Part shown: in pieces, positions 51,975 to 62,141 of the stretch
How the letters are laid out: the number at the start of each line of letters is the position of its first letter
Numbering within the stretch: position 1 is the stretch's first letter
Source: Gallibacter sp963634825
Lineage (GTDB): Bacteria > Bacillota > Clostridia > Peptostreptococcales > Anaerovoracaceae
Direction of reading: 5' to 3'
NCBI GenBank assembly: GCA_963634825.1
Contig: CAVHCP010000003.1
Location: 1 to 64,000 of the forward strand
Length of the DNA stretch: 64,000 bases
The notes under the pieces: model-generated
What the model saw: the letters and a program-made list of their open reading frames with translations, nothing else
Told to the model about the DNA's origin: nothing
The model's database searches: none
Program-made: the position numbers and the translations under genes

Positions 51975-54641
51975 TCACTCTTCTGAATTGTCTGAATCGT
52001 CTGAATCGTTTAAATCGTCAGTTTCACCTTCGACGATTTCTTCAATTATGATCTCTTCGATGATAACCTCTTCCTCTTCTTTCTTCTTCTTAGTTTCTTC
52101 GTCCATCGAAGAATTAAAGCGCACGCCGGAGTCTGTTCCCTTTACAAAATATTCTCCGTCTTTTTTAATTACATCGCTTGGCTGAGATGCAAGCGAACCA
52201 CTCATTCCTGCGACAGCATTTCTCATAACTTTGCTCCATAGAGCGACTGCAGTATCGGAGGTTGTATTTAGTGGGACATTGACATCGTTACCGATCCAAA
52301 TAGCAGCCGAATATTGTGGAGTAAATCCGCAGAACCAAATATCCATAGCATCAGAGGTTGTACCACTCTTGCCGGCAGTCTGTACGCCCGGAACCTGCCC
52401 GAGCTTACATATACCATTTGTTACTGTAGTTCTGAGTATATCCTGAGTTATAAAAGCGACGCTTTTATCCAAAACCTTGGTTTCATCAGGATCTGTTTTT
52501 AGGATTGTTTTACCGCTTTTATCTTCGACTGTTGTATAAGATATCGTATCTACACGTGTGCCTTGATTTGCGATAGTACCATAAGCGGCGCTCATTTCGA
52601 TAGGAGAGATGCCCTTTGTCATACCACCGAGAGCCAGTGCAGAAGCATTGTTATCATTTGCATCGCCGTCCTCAACAAGAGTGGTTATACCAAACTTCTT
52701 TAACTGCTTTATCGAATAAGAAGTGCCTACTTGTCTGGAAACTCGAACAGCAACTGTATTGACAGAATTTTCTACTGCCTTACGCATAGTCATCTCGCCC
52801 TTATATCCGTTATAGAAGTTCTTTGGCCAATCCTTGCCATTCATCTTTATAGGCGCATCGTTTATGCCACTGCTTGCAGTCCAGTAATCACCATAATATT
52901 TTGAATTTTCCTTGCTGTCATAATCCGTAAATGTCATAGGTGTATTTTTGTCTGCAGCATCCTTTCCCTGTTGCAAGGCCGCAGAATAAACAGCAAGAGG
53001 TTTTATCGACGAACCCGGCTGTCTTGGATTGATAGCACGGTTGTAGAGCTTTCGACCAGTCGTATCACGCCCGCCGACCATTGCCTTGATACCGCCGGTC
53101 TTATAATCGGTTATAACCATTGCTGCTTGTGGCTGACGTGTGCTTGCACGGAGCGTATAACAGTTTTTGGAGACGGTATAATTATCGCCACTTTTCACAA
53201 AGAATCCATTATCTTGATTTTCTTTTGTGAAAAACGAGCTATCTATAATAAGGTTGCCATCGTCGTCAAAACTCTTATACTTTGCAGGTACATTTATGAC
53301 GCCACCCTCTGTGCTGTAAATGACACCTTCCTTAAATTGATAAAAATCCTTAAATTCGATATTGTAATCCTTATCTCCGTTTGAAGTCGTCTTATAGAAG
53401 TTCAATCTTTTACCTTTTAGCAGCAGGAGATTGCCATCGCTATCCTTTTTGTATTCGCCTTTTTTGAGAGTAAAAGTGCCATTGTCGTTAAAATAATTAC
53501 TATATCTATATAGTATTATTTGCCCTTGGTCGCCCAATATATTTTTATTAGAATCATATTTGATACCGCCATTGCTTGGGAAATTGCTATTTACAGCAAA
53601 AGCGTCCTCGATAGCTTTTTGAGCCTGAGAATTTAAAGTTGTATGTATAGTAAGCCCGCCGGAATATATCTTTTCCTTTGCTTCCTGAGCAGTATAATTA
53701 TATTTTTCCATCAAATCGGAAGTAACATCATTTATCATATAATCTATAAAATATGATGTGGCGCTTGAAGCTTCGGTCGCCGAAACATCAAGCTTTTTTT
53801 TGAGATCTTCTTTGATAGCCTTGTTATATTCGTCTTCAGTTATGTATTCCTGCTCCTTCATAAGCTTCAAAGTAGCTTCGCGTCTGTCCTTTGATGCGTC
53901 TCCATTATAATAATATATATAATCTGCATTTTCGTATATGACAGTTTGATCCTTTGAAAGTCCGGCATCACCGGAGGAAGCGTCCTTTCTTTTTACAAGT
54001 GCATATGTATCAGGAGCCTTTGGCAGCGCAGCAAGTGCGGCACATTCGGTCAAATCAAGGTCCTTTGCGTCTGTGTTGAAATATGACTGCGCAGCCGATT
54101 GTACGCCGTAAGAATTGTTACCAAGATATATGGAGTTTAGATATGCTTCCATTATTTGTTTTTTAGAGAGGTGATTCTCTAATATTACAGTATAATATGC
54201 CTCGGAAATTTTTCGGCTGAGGGAACGCACGCTTTTTGTTTCGGTAAGGTATACATTTCGAGCAAGCTGCTGAGTTATAGTGCTTGTACCGCTGATGTTA
54301 CCTCCGGATGTCAGACCGTCCTTTATTGCACCGAAAATTCGTGTAAAGTTAAAACCATGATGCTTCCAAAAGGTCTTGTCCTCGATAGCTACTACTGCAT
54401 TTATAAGATCCTCGGGCATCTGGTCATATGAAATATTTATTCGATTGCTACCGTCAAGGTAAATATTTTCTATAACTTCGCCCTCATCATCCAAAAGCAC
54501 GGAGCTTTCGGGCAGATATTCGTAGATATTAGACGGATCTATTTTAGGAGTGTTTGCTATTACAGTAAATGTATATATCCATAGAAATGCAAAAAGCACA
54601 CACGCAAATCCAAGTATCCATTTTAAGACTTTTTTAACCAT
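51975..54641 (-). CDS. class A penicillin-binding protein (PBP1A-like)
   Basis: An 888-residue bifunctional enzyme. One N-terminal membrane helix (about 7-28), the GT51 transglycosylase domain (AVVAIEDKTFWKHHGFNFTRI, SGTSTITQQLARNVYL), and a transpeptidase domain with Ser544 in GSSIKP, SVN in ENSVNTVAVR and KSGTT. The end is an acidic Glu/Ile/Asp/Ser tail of about 40 residues. An insert of about 130 residues lies between the two domains. Confidence 0.93.
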   Translation of the reverse strand: MVKKVLKWILGFACVLFAFLWIYTFTVIANTPKIDPSNIYEYLPESSVLLDDEGEVIENIYLDGSNRINISYDQMPEDLINAVVAIEDKTFWKHHGFNFTRIFGAIKDGLTSGGNISGTSTITQQLARNVYLTETKSVRSLSRKISEAYYTVILENHLSKKQIMEAYLNSIYLGNNSYGVQSAAQSYFNTDAKDLDLTECAALAALPKAPDTYALVKRKDASSGDAGLSKDQTVIYENADYIYYYNGDASKDRREATLKLMKEQEYITEDEYNKAIKEDLKKKLDVSATEASSATSYFIDYMINDVTSDLMEKYNYTAQEAKEKIYSGGLTIHTTLNSQAQKAIEDAFAVNSNFPSNGGIKYDSNKNILGDQGQIILYRYSNYFNDNGTFTLKKGEYKKDSDGNLLLLKGKRLNFYKTTSNGDKDYNIEFKDFYQFKEGVIYSTEGGVINVPAKYKSFDDDGNLIIDSSFFTKENQDNGFFVKSGDNYTVSKNCYTLRASTRQPQAAMVITDYKTGGIKAMVGGRDTTGRKLYNRAINPRQPGSSIKPLAVYSAALQQGKDAADKNTPMTFTDYDSKENSKYYGDYWTASSGINDAPIKMNGKDWPKNFYNGYKGEMTMRKAVENSVNTVAVRVSRQVGTSYSIKQLKKFGITTLVEDGDANDNNASALALGGMTKGISPIEMSAAYGTIANQGTRVDTISYTTVEDKSGKTILKTDPDETKVLDKSVAFITQDILRTTVTNGICKLGQVPGVQTAGKSGTTSDAMDIWFCGFTPQYSAAIWIGNDVNVPLNTTSDTAVALWSKVMRNAVAGMSGSLASQPSDVIKKDGEYFVKGTDSGVRFNSSMDEETKKKKEEEEVIIEEIIIEEIVEGETDDLNDSDDSDNSEE

Positions 54642-54764
54642 AAATAACCTTTTATAAATAACCCTTTCATATTTGCAAATAAATACTCTACATTATACCA
54701 TAATTTTGGGGTTTTAAAGTAGATATAATTGTTAAAAAATAGCTGAATTTCAACATAACAGATA

Positions 54765-54793
54765 TTGACAGGAAATGTAAATAAATGTAAAAT
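54765..54793 (+). promoter_or_regulatory. promoter of comEC-holA
   Basis: TTGACA (54765-54770), 17 bp, TAAAAT (54788-54793), 43 bp before the start. Confidence 0.75.
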
Positions 54794-54835
54794 AAATAAA
54801 AGGAAATTTTTACTAAAAATAGACAGGAGAAAAAA

Positions 54836-57220
54836 TTGAGAAGACCACTGATGCTTCCTTTTATTTTTCTGTGTCTGGGGATTATCATCGGATTTTATTG
54901 TAAGGTCGAAGGATGGCTCGAAATCTTCGGCTGGTTTACTATTTTCTTTTTGTGTATAGCAATCGCGAGTGGATTAGTCGGCAAAAAGAAAAAAATAAAA
55001 AGGACATATTTTATATGGGTATTGATAGGCTTGCTTTTATTTTCTGTTCAGAGCGCAAAAATGTGCCAAGCAGATGAGCTTTTGGAAAAAAGAGTGGAGA
55101 TTTTTGGCATATGTAAAAAGGTAAATGTTGATGAAGAAAAGGAAAAAGTGACACTGGTCATTGCGACAAAAAGCATACGGGAGGATGCTACTAAGCAGGA
55201 GGCGGAGCCTTTTGCTTTTGCAAATGGCACTTTAAAAATCCAAGCACAATATTATAAGGAATTAAAAAATCCCGATGAACTTATAGGCAAAAAGATTAGT
55301 GCATATGGCATTCTCGATCAGGCGACGCAAAGAAGAAATCCAAAATGTTTTGATTATCGCTTATATTTGAAGAGCGTAGGGATATCATATGTGCTAAAGA
55401 CAGATGCCATATTGCTGGACGAAAGTAAAAATGAATATGCTTCATTTTGGAATTTTTTGCTTGCTAAAGCCGGAAGTTGCAAAAAGTCATTTATAAATAG
55501 CATAAAACAAAGACTTGATATGGATAACGCAGGGCTTCTACGCGCGATGATGTTTGGCTCAAAGGAGGATATGTCAGACGAAACATATCAGGAATTCCAG
55601 CGAAATGGTACGGCACATATATTGGCTGTTTCGGGCATACATATGGGCATCATATACGGCCTTATTTCAAAGGTTTTCGCTGCGAGGAGAAATCGCATAA
55701 AAAATATATTTATAATGTTATTTCTTTTCTTTTATGCGATGATGGCAGAATTCACACCATCAATAACCCGCGCATTTTTGATGATTTGCACAAGCATATT
55801 CGCGAGATTATTAAATAAGAGATATGATCTCTTGAGCGGTGGCTTTTTGGCTGCGATGATTTTGCTATTTATAAATCCGTTTGTGCTTTTTAACAGCGGA
55901 TTTCAAATGTCATTTTTGGCAATATTCGTGATAGCAGTTTCGCTCAATAAGCTCGAAGAGGTTGACATAAAAAAGTTTTATAAAAACACACTGATACCTG
56001 TGATAATAATACAGGGAGCGATGAGTATGTACACGGCATATAATTTCAATTATTTCTCGCTTACATCCTTTATAGCAAATATACCGGTTATATTTATTGC
56101 CTCACTTCTCATGCCACTAGGCATAATTTGTCTTGTCATAAATATTATATGCGGCGAAATCTTTATGCCGTGTGCCAAGGTGCTCGAGCTTGCTGTGCAA
56201 ATATTGAAAAAATCAAACTCGTATACATATATAAACGGCGCAGGGACGTTTGATGTTGTCAGCCCATCAATATTTGCAGTTGTTTTGTTTTATGCTTTGT
56301 TTTTTATGCTGACAAATGACGAGATGAGGATACTTTTTATACGAAAAAAATTCAAAGCTGTCTTGAGCATTTTTTGTATAGCAATCGTATTTTGTACATT
56401 TATATCTATAGAATCAGATGACGGCTTTGCGGATACCGATATGATATTCATAGATGTGGGGCAAGGAAGCTGTATGCTCTTTAAAGGTGAGGACGGCAAA
56501 AATATTTTGATAGACGGCGGTGGCAATCCGGACTATGATGTGGGTCTAAAAACGCTGAAGCCTGCTTTTTTAAAAAACGGAGTAAAGAAGATAGACATAG
56601 CAATTGCAACGCATCTTGATAATGATCATTATCTCGGAATAAAAAGCCTTGCAAACGAGGGTATGATAGATAAGATAGCCTTTTATGCGGGCAACAGCAT
56701 AGAAAAAGAGAAGCTTGCAAGGCAGTGCGGTGTATCCGCAGACGATTTGCTCTTTTTGAAAAGAGGAGATGAGTTTTCGTTTGGAGGCGATATAAAAATA
56801 GAGGTGATAACACCTGATGGTAAAAGCAAAAGCGAATACAAAAGCGAAAAGAAAAATACTGACGAAAATGAGAGAAGTCTTGTGCTAAAGGTATATAAAG
56901 AGGATGTAAGCTTTTTGGTGACAGGAGATATAGGCAAAATAACGGAGCAAAAATTAAAAGGAAATTTGAAGGCAGATATCTTGCAGGTGGCACATCATGG
57001 CAGTAAGGGAAGCTCAAGCGATGAGTTTATCGAAAGGGTAAATCCAAAAATTGCGGTTTTTCAAGCCGGCAAAAATAATAAATACGGTCATCCGGCGCCT
57101 GAAGTTATTGAAAAGTATCAAAATAAGTGTATAATCATAGAGAGAAGCGATTTGCAGGGAGCAATAGGCTTTAGGATAGATGGCGATAAATTTGAAGTAG
57201 TTACGACTGTCAAGACATAA
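54836..57220 (+). CDS. comEC: ComEC/Rec2 DNA-uptake channel protein
   Basis: A 794-residue membrane protein thought to carry single-stranded DNA into the cell. N-terminal helices and an OB-like domain (about 60-180), the competence channel domain with many helices (about 230-510), and a C-terminal metallo-beta-lactamase domain: FIDVGQGSCML, ATHLDNDHYLG and VAHHGSKGSS. TTG 54836 is the start, with AGGAGA 6 bases before. No other competence genes are in the window, so activity is open. Confidence 0.93.
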   Translation: MRRPLMLPFIFLCLGIIIGFYCKVEGWLEIFGWFTIFFLCIAIASGLVGKKKKIKRTYFIWVLIGLLLFSVQSAKMCQADELLEKRVEIFGICKKVNVDEEKEKVTLVIATKSIREDATKQEAEPFAFANGTLKIQAQYYKELKNPDELIGKKISAYGILDQATQRRNPKCFDYRLYLKSVGISYVLKTDAILLDESKNEYASFWNFLLAKAGSCKKSFINSIKQRLDMDNAGLLRAMMFGSKEDMSDETYQEFQRNGTAHILAVSGIHMGIIYGLISKVFAARRNRIKNIFIMLFLFFYAMMAEFTPSITRAFLMICTSIFARLLNKRYDLLSGGFLAAMILLFINPFVLFNSGFQMSFLAIFVIAVSLNKLEEVDIKKFYKNTLIPVIIIQGAMSMYTAYNFNYFSLTSFIANIPVIFIASLLMPLGIICLVINIICGEIFMPCAKVLELAVQILKKSNSYTYINGAGTFDVVSPSIFAVVLFYALFFMLTNDEMRILFIRKKFKAVLSIFCIAIVFCTFISIESDDGFADTDMIFIDVGQGSCMLFKGEDGKNILIDGGGNPDYDVGLKTLKPAFLKNGVKKIDIAIATHLDNDHYLGIKSLANEGMIDKIAFYAGNSIEKEKLARQCGVSADDLLFLKRGDEFSFGGDIKIEVITPDGKSKSEYKSEKKNTDENERSLVLKVYKEDVSFLVTGDIGKITEQKLKGNLKADILQVAHHGSKGSSSDEFIERVNPKIAVFQAGKNNKYGHPAPEVIEKYQNKCIIIERSDLQGAIGFRIDGDKFEVVTTVKT

Positions 57221-57234
57221 AGGGAAATCTGTAT

Positions 57235-58245
57235 ATGGCATATATGCGAGGCAAAAAAGAGCATGCATTCCAATCATTTCAAAGGGATTTAAAAGAGGAC
57301 AACTTCAAAAGTCTTGTCCTTTTTTGTGGTGAGGAAACATATCTCACAGATTGGGCTATACAGAGCATCATATCAAAATACGTAAGGCAGGAAACAAAGC
57401 TACTTGATATGGATCTCGTCAATACAGAAGTAAGAACGCCGGATGATGTAATGACAAGTTGTGATACGCCACCGATGCTTTCCGAAAAAAAAGTGGTTAT
57501 CATAAAAAATTGTGAAAATACATTTGCCAATCAGCTTGAAGAATACGCAAGCACTATGCCAAGTAATACGCTGCTTTTGATTTCGTGTATGCAGGGGCAA
57601 AAATTCGATAAAAAGCTTCAAAAACACGCAAGCGTTTATGATTTTGAATCGCTTTATCAAAGCCAGCTACTCGGATTTATAGACAAAAGATTTAAAAAAG
57701 CAAATAAGGTTGCGACAAGGGCGATTATTACAGAAATCGCACAGGAGAGCGGATATTTAAATAAGGATGTCGATTACAACCTATATAATTTAGAGGGCGA
57801 CATAAAAAAAATCATTGCTTTGTCGGAAGGCGATGAGGTAACTGTCGATGATGTGAGAAACGGACTTTCGGACAATCTTGAGCATGGAGTTTTTTCGTTG
57901 ATAGATGCCATAAGCAAAAATCAAAAGGATAAAGCATTTGACCTCTTAAATCAGCTTTTAAAGAGCGGAGCTAAGGAGTTCAATTTACTTGGCCTTATCA
58001 TCTCACAGATAGAAATAATGCTTCAGACAAAGGAGCTCGCGCTTGACGGCAAAAGTCTTGCACAGATGAAGACGGCGATAAATGTACACGAGTATCGCAT
58101 AAAAAAATCACTTGATTTTGTAAGGCAATTTACAGTCAATGATTTGAAAAGGATATTAAAAAACGCCTACCAGACGGACAGTCAAATAAAAACAGGCATT
58201 TTAGATGCACATCTTGCACTCGAGATGCTGATAGCACAGGTTTAG
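57235..58245 (+). CDS. holA: DNA polymerase III delta subunit
   Basis: A 336-residue clamp-loader subunit. LVLFCGEETYLTDWAIQSI at the start, TPPMLSEKKVVIIKNCENTF, and the C-terminal FNLLGLIISQIEIMLQ and LDAHLALEMLI are family features. comEC-holA order is common in Firmicutes. Next comes a 42-bp spacer with the nfnA ribosome site. Confidence 0.92.
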   Translation: MAYMRGKKEHAFQSFQRDLKEDNFKSLVLFCGEETYLTDWAIQSIISKYVRQETKLLDMDLVNTEVRTPDDVMTSCDTPPMLSEKKVVIIKNCENTFANQLEEYASTMPSNTLLLISCMQGQKFDKKLQKHASVYDFESLYQSQLLGFIDKRFKKANKVATRAIITEIAQESGYLNKDVDYNLYNLEGDIKKIIALSEGDEVTVDDVRNGLSDNLEHGVFSLIDAISKNQKDKAFDLLNQLLKSGAKEFNLLGLIISQIEIMLQTKELALDGKSLAQMKTAINVHEYRIKKSLDFVRQFTVNDLKRILKNAYQTDSQIKTGILDAHLALEMLIAQV

Positions 58246-58287
58246 ATAATTGTAAATATTTTCAAACACAAGGAGGATATGGGGATA

Positions 58288-59178
58288 ATGTATAAAATCT
58301 TAGAGGCAAAAAAATTAGCAGACAACATATATTTTATGGATGTCTTAGCACCTCGCGTAGCAAAGCACTGCAAGCCCGGTCAATTTATAATAGTAAAAAT
58401 TGACGAAAAGGGCGAAAGAGTACCACTTACAATATGCGACTATGATAAAGAAAAGGGAACTGTAAGCATAGTATTCCAGACAGTCGGAGCGTCTACAATG
58501 AAGATGGCAAGGCTAAAAAAAGGAGATGCCTTCAGGGATTTTACAGGACCACTTGGTTGCCCGTCCGAGCTTGTGGATGAGGATATAGCAGAGCTAAAAA
58601 AGAAAAACATACTTTTTATAGGAGGTGGCGTCGGTACAGCTCCTGTATATCCGCAGGTAAAATGGCTAAAGGAGCACGGAGTTGATGCAGATGTTATAAT
58701 CGGTGCCAAAAATAAGGACCTTCTGATTTTAGAGGACGAAATGAGAGCCGTTGCAACAAATTATTATCCTTGTACAGATGACGGTTCATATGGTCATAGC
58801 GGTATGGTGACTTCAAAGCTTGAGGAGCTTGTCGAAAAGGATGGCAAAAAATATGACATATGTATAGCAATAGGTCCGATGATAATGATGAAATTTGCTT
58901 GCCTTACAACTAAAAAGCTCGGCATAAAAACCATAGTCAGCCTAAATCCAATCATGGTTGACGGTACAGGAATGTGCGGAGCGTGCAGAGTTCATGTCGG
59001 AGATGAGATAAAATTTGCTTGCGTAGACGGTCCTGAGTTTGACGGACATCTCGTAGATTTTGACAAGGCAATGCAAAGACAGAGCATGTATAAAACGCAA
59101 GAAGGCAGAGAAAAGCTCAAGGTAGAAGAGGGCGACACTCATCATGGCGGTTGCGGATTTTGTGGAGGTGACAAATAA
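58288..59178 (+). CDS. nfnA: NfnA, NADH-dependent ferredoxin:NADP+ oxidoreductase subunit A
   Basis: A 296-residue FAD/[2Fe-2S] protein of the PyrK/HydG group. FAD-binding VPLTICDYD, NAD-binding FIGGGVGTAPVYPQ and the iron-sulfur motif GMCGACRVHVGDEIKFACVDGPEFDGHLVD are present. With NfnB it couples NADH and ferredoxin oxidation to NADPH. ATG 58288 (MYKIL) is chosen from the family start; ATG 58279 lies only two bases after AGGAGG. Overlaps nfnB by one base. Confidence 0.9.
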   Translation: MYKILEAKKLADNIYFMDVLAPRVAKHCKPGQFIIVKIDEKGERVPLTICDYDKEKGTVSIVFQTVGASTMKMARLKKGDAFRDFTGPLGCPSELVDEDIAELKKKNILFIGGGVGTAPVYPQVKWLKEHGVDADVIIGAKNKDLLILEDEMRAVATNYYPCTDDGSYGHSGMVTSKLEELVEKDGKKYDICIAIGPMIMMKFACLTTKKLGIKTIVSLNPIMVDGTGMCGACRVHVGDEIKFACVDGPEFDGHLVDFDKAMQRQSMYKTQEGREKLKVEEGDTHHGGCGFCGGDK

Positions 59179-60575
59179 TGGCAGATATGACAAAGAGGAT
59201 ACCGGTAAGAGAGCAGGAGCCAAAGAAGAGAGCAACAAACTTTGACGAAGTTTGTTATGGATATGACAAGGATGAAGCGATTACCGAAGCGGCAAGATGC
59301 CTAAATTGCAATAATGCAAAATGTATAGAAGGTTGTCCTGTATCTATAAATATTCCTGCATTTATACAAAAGGTAAAGGAAAATGATATAGAGGGCGCAT
59401 ATGATGTTATAAGCAAATCATCGGCATTTCCGGCTATATGTGGCAGAGTTTGCCCGCAGGAATCACAATGCGAAGCAAGATGTATAAGAGGTATCAAGGG
59501 GGATGCCGTTTCAATAGGCAAATTAGAGAGATTTGTTGCTGATTATGCACTTGCAAATGACATAAATCCTAAAAAAGCCGAAAAAACAAACGGTCACAAG
59601 GTTGCTGTCATCGGTTCGGGTCCGTCAGGGCTGACATGTGCGGGAGACCTTGCAAAGCTCGGATACGATGTTACTGTATTTGAAGCACTCCATGAGCTTG
59701 GCGGAGTACTCGTATATGGCATTCCCGAATTTCGTTTGCCTAAGGAAAAGGTAGTAAAAAAGGAAATAGAAAAAGTACGCGGGCTTGGAGTCAAGTTTGA
59801 GACTAATGTCGTTATCGGCAAATCGACTACAATAGATCAGCTCATAGAAGATGAGGGCTTTGAAGCTGTATTTATAGGCTCTGGCGCTGGATTGCCTATG
59901 TTTATGGGCATTCCCGGAGAAACAGCAAATGGCGTATTTTCCGCAAATGAATATTTGACAAGAAGCAACCTCATGAAGGCCTTTGACGATTCGTACGATA
60001 CGCCGATCGTTGCGGGCAAAAAGGTTGCAGTTGTCGGTGGCGGCAATGTAGCTATGGATGCGGCAAGGACAGCACTCAGATTGGGAGCTGATGTACATAT
60101 AGTATATAGAAGAAGTGAAGCAGAGCTTCCGGCAAGAGTAGAGGAAGTACACCATGCAAAGGAAGAGGGCGTTATATTTGACCTTCTCAGAAATCCAAAG
60201 GAAATATTAGTAGACGAAAACGGTTGGGTACGCGGTATGAAAGTCATAAAAATGGAGCTTGGCGAACCTGACGAATCGGGACGAAGGAGACCTGTAGAGG
60301 TACCCGGCTCAGAATATGAGATTGAGGTTGATACAGTTATAATGTCGCTTGGTACATCACCAAATCCACTGATTGCCTCGACAACAGGTGGTCTTGAAAC
60401 AAATAAAAGAAAATGTATCGTCGCATCAGAGGAAGATGGCAAGACATCAAAGGAATGTGTATTTGCAGGCGGAGATGCCGTAACAGGTGCCGCAACCGTG
60501 ATACTTGCGATGGAAGCAGGCAAGATAGGTGCAAAGGGTATAGATGAATTTTTAAAGTGTAGTTCGCACAACTAA
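59178..60575 (+). CDS. nfnB: NfnB, NADPH-binding subunit (GltD-like)
   Basis: A 465-residue flavoprotein like the small subunit of glutamate synthase. The N-terminal [4Fe-4S] cysteines are in CLNCNNAKCIEGCP and CGRVCPQESQCEARC, followed by FAD (VIGSGPSGLTCAGDLAKLG) and NADPH (VVGGGNVAMDAARTALRLGA) Rossmann motifs. No glutamate synthase large subunit is nearby, and nfnA precedes it, so Nfn is preferred. Its 3' end overlaps convergent thiN by 24 bp. Confidence 0.9.
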   Translation: MADMTKRIPVREQEPKKRATNFDEVCYGYDKDEAITEAARCLNCNNAKCIEGCPVSINIPAFIQKVKENDIEGAYDVISKSSAFPAICGRVCPQESQCEARCIRGIKGDAVSIGKLERFVADYALANDINPKKAEKTNGHKVAVIGSGPSGLTCAGDLAKLGYDVTVFEALHELGGVLVYGIPEFRLPKEKVVKKEIEKVRGLGVKFETNVVIGKSTTIDQLIEDEGFEAVFIGSGAGLPMFMGIPGETANGVFSANEYLTRSNLMKAFDDSYDTPIVAGKKVAVVGGGNVAMDAARTALRLGADVHIVYRRSEAELPARVEEVHHAKEEGVIFDLLRNPKEILVDENGWVRGMKVIKMELGEPDESGRRRPVEVPGSEYEIEVDTVIMSLGTSPNPLIASTTGGLETNKRKCIVASEEDGKTSKECVFAGGDAVTGAATVILAMEAGKIGAKGIDEFLKCSSHN

Positions 60576-61181
60576 AAGGATACCGCTGTCAAAGGAAATT
60601 GTTATCTCATTTTCCAAAAACTCATTGCTTATGCAAAGAGGAAATTCGTTGTTGATATCCCTGTTAGATAAAGGGTAATAACCACCATTTATGGAAAGAT
60701 TTGTAACAACATCTGAAAAAGCGAATGCCGAAAGCTTTGTTTGAGGGTTACCTGTATAAGTTTTTGTGCCGGGTAGCTGGACACATATGCTTTGGTTTGG
60801 ATCAAGCATAACTATATCAAAGCCCCTCTTTGTATAATGTACAAGGCTTTGTATGTTGCCTATAGTATGATCGAGCCTGCCACCTATGCCACCGATGATA
60901 AAAATTTTGTTTGGATTTTTATCTGTGGCTATGTCAAGCGCAAGCTTTAAATCGGTATCGTCCTTTTCGACAGGTACCTGCACGATATTTGTATCGGTCG
61001 GAGCCTTGCCAAGAGAATCAAAATCACCGACAGTTAGGTCGACGCTTATTTTAGCTTCTCTGGCAAATTTTAAACCGCCGTCTGCACATATTACAAAATC
61101 ACAGGTGGTTTCCTGTATCAAGTTGAGTATTTTACTTTTTTCGCCCTCGATATATGAGGTTATAATCATTATATTTTCCAT
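60552..61181 (-). CDS. thiN: thiamine diphosphokinase
   Basis: A 209-residue enzyme turning thiamine into thiamine diphosphate. Motifs: FVICADGGLKFA, DLTVGDFDS, EKDDTDLKLALDIA and GGIGGRLDHTIGNI. The ATG at 61181 is the first base of the predicted transcript; an ATG at 61169 is an alternative. An ATG at 61220 lies ahead of the promoter and is rejected. No TPP riboswitch was seen. Confidence 0.9.
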   Translation of the reverse strand: MENIMIITSYIEGEKSKILNLIQETTCDFVICADGGLKFAREAKISVDLTVGDFDSLGKAPTDTNIVQVPVEKDDTDLKLALDIATDKNPNKIFIIGGIGGRLDHTIGNIQSLVHYTKRGFDIVMLDPNQSICVQLPGTKTYTGNPQTKLSAFAFSDVVTNLSINGGYYPLSNRDINNEFPLCISNEFLENEITISFDSGILLVVRTTL

Positions 61182-61187
61182 AAGCAG

Positions 61188-61216
61188 ATTATAGTACAAA
61201 GAAAAATGAAATACAA
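61188..61216 (-). promoter_or_regulatory. promoter placed at the thiN start codon
   Basis: Minus strand: TTGTAT (61216-61211), 17 bp, TATAAT (61193-61188). The A of ATG 61181 is the seventh base after the -10 box, which suggests a leaderless mRNA. Confidence 0.65.
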
Positions 61217-61313
61217 ACAAAATAAGGCTTATGATTAAATAATAGAAATACTTTTAAATCTATAAGAAAGGAAAATACAGCGATCAGATATATGTTTGCT
61301 GTAATGGTGAGAC

Positions 61314-62141
61314 ATGGAAAATATTATCGTATTAGAAAAGTCAAAAAAGCTAAGGGAAAATGCGAGAGCTTCTTTAAAAGGAAGATGGAAGGAAACATTA
61401 TTTGTAGCATTTGCAATTATCGTCCTTATGACGGCATTGCCTTTGATTGTAGCAAGCGTTATAAATGCATTTGACACCTCTCAGTTGATAGGTTCGATAT
61501 TTCAAACAGCATATCTTTTGATTTTTACAGGACCGCTATTGCTTTCATTTAATATTTTAGCTCTAAAGTTGAGCAGGAATCAGGAATTAGAAAGCGGACA
61601 GACTTTTGCGGGCTTTGATAACTTTTGGAAAACAGTAGGACTCTACTTATATATGTTATTATTTATAACATTGTGGTCGCTACTATTTATAGTACCGGGC
61701 ATCATCGCTGCGATCAGATATTCGATGTCATATTATATTATGAAAGACAATCCGGATATGAGCATATCGCAGTGCGTAAACGAGAGCAAAAAGATGATGA
61801 AAGGCAATGCAGGCAAATTTTTTGCAATGATAATGTCGTTTGCAGGCTGGATAGTTTTACTGATTGCAACTTTTGTAGTCATAGTTTTTCTTATAGAGCT
61901 ATTATATATGCATATCAGCCCAATAGGATATCTAAGATATGAAGCAGTGGCACTTTATGGTAACATGACGATTGTACAGCCTAATATCATGGATTATTTA
62001 GAAGTTGCAATAATATGTGTTATGTATACTCCGCTATATATGTATATCAAGGTAGCGACCTCCGAATTTTATGAGCTGCTTACAGAGCATAAGACAGGTC
62101 AGATATATAAATTTGAGAAAAAAGAAGTGGAGGCACAATGA
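61314..62141 (+). CDS. DUF975 membrane protein
   Basis: A 275-residue protein with about six helices. The N-terminal KKLRENARASLKGRWKETLFVAFAI and the central IAAIRYSMSYYIMKDNPDMSISQCVNESKKMMKGNAGKFF match the DUF975 family of Firmicutes. Function unknown. A weak GGTGAG precedes ATG 61314; no clear promoter in 61221-61313. Overlaps the next gene by 4 bp. Confidence 0.8.
   Translation: MENIIVLEKSKKLRENARASLKGRWKETLFVAFAIIVLMTALPLIVASVINAFDTSQLIGSIFQTAYLLIFTGPLLLSFNILALKLSRNQELESGQTFAGFDNFWKTVGLYLYMLLFITLWSLLFIVPGIIAAIRYSMSYYIMKDNPDMSISQCVNESKKMMKGNAGKFFAMIMSFAGWIVLLIATFVVIVFLIELLYMHISPIGYLRYEAVALYGNMTIVQPNIMDYLEVAIICVMYTPLYMYIKVATSEFYELLTEHKTGQIYKFEKKEVEAQ

Noticed and set aside
59178..60575. 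Glutamate synthase small subunit
   Set aside because: No large subunit nearby and the gene is coupled to nfnA; NfnB fits better.
61182..61313. TPP riboswitch near thiN
   Set aside because: The predicted transcript starts at the ATG, leaving no leader, and no TPP-type motifs were seen.
61292..61474. 60-codon frame overlapping the DUF975 start
   Set aside because: Composition is that of the DUF975 gene read out of frame; no family resemblance.
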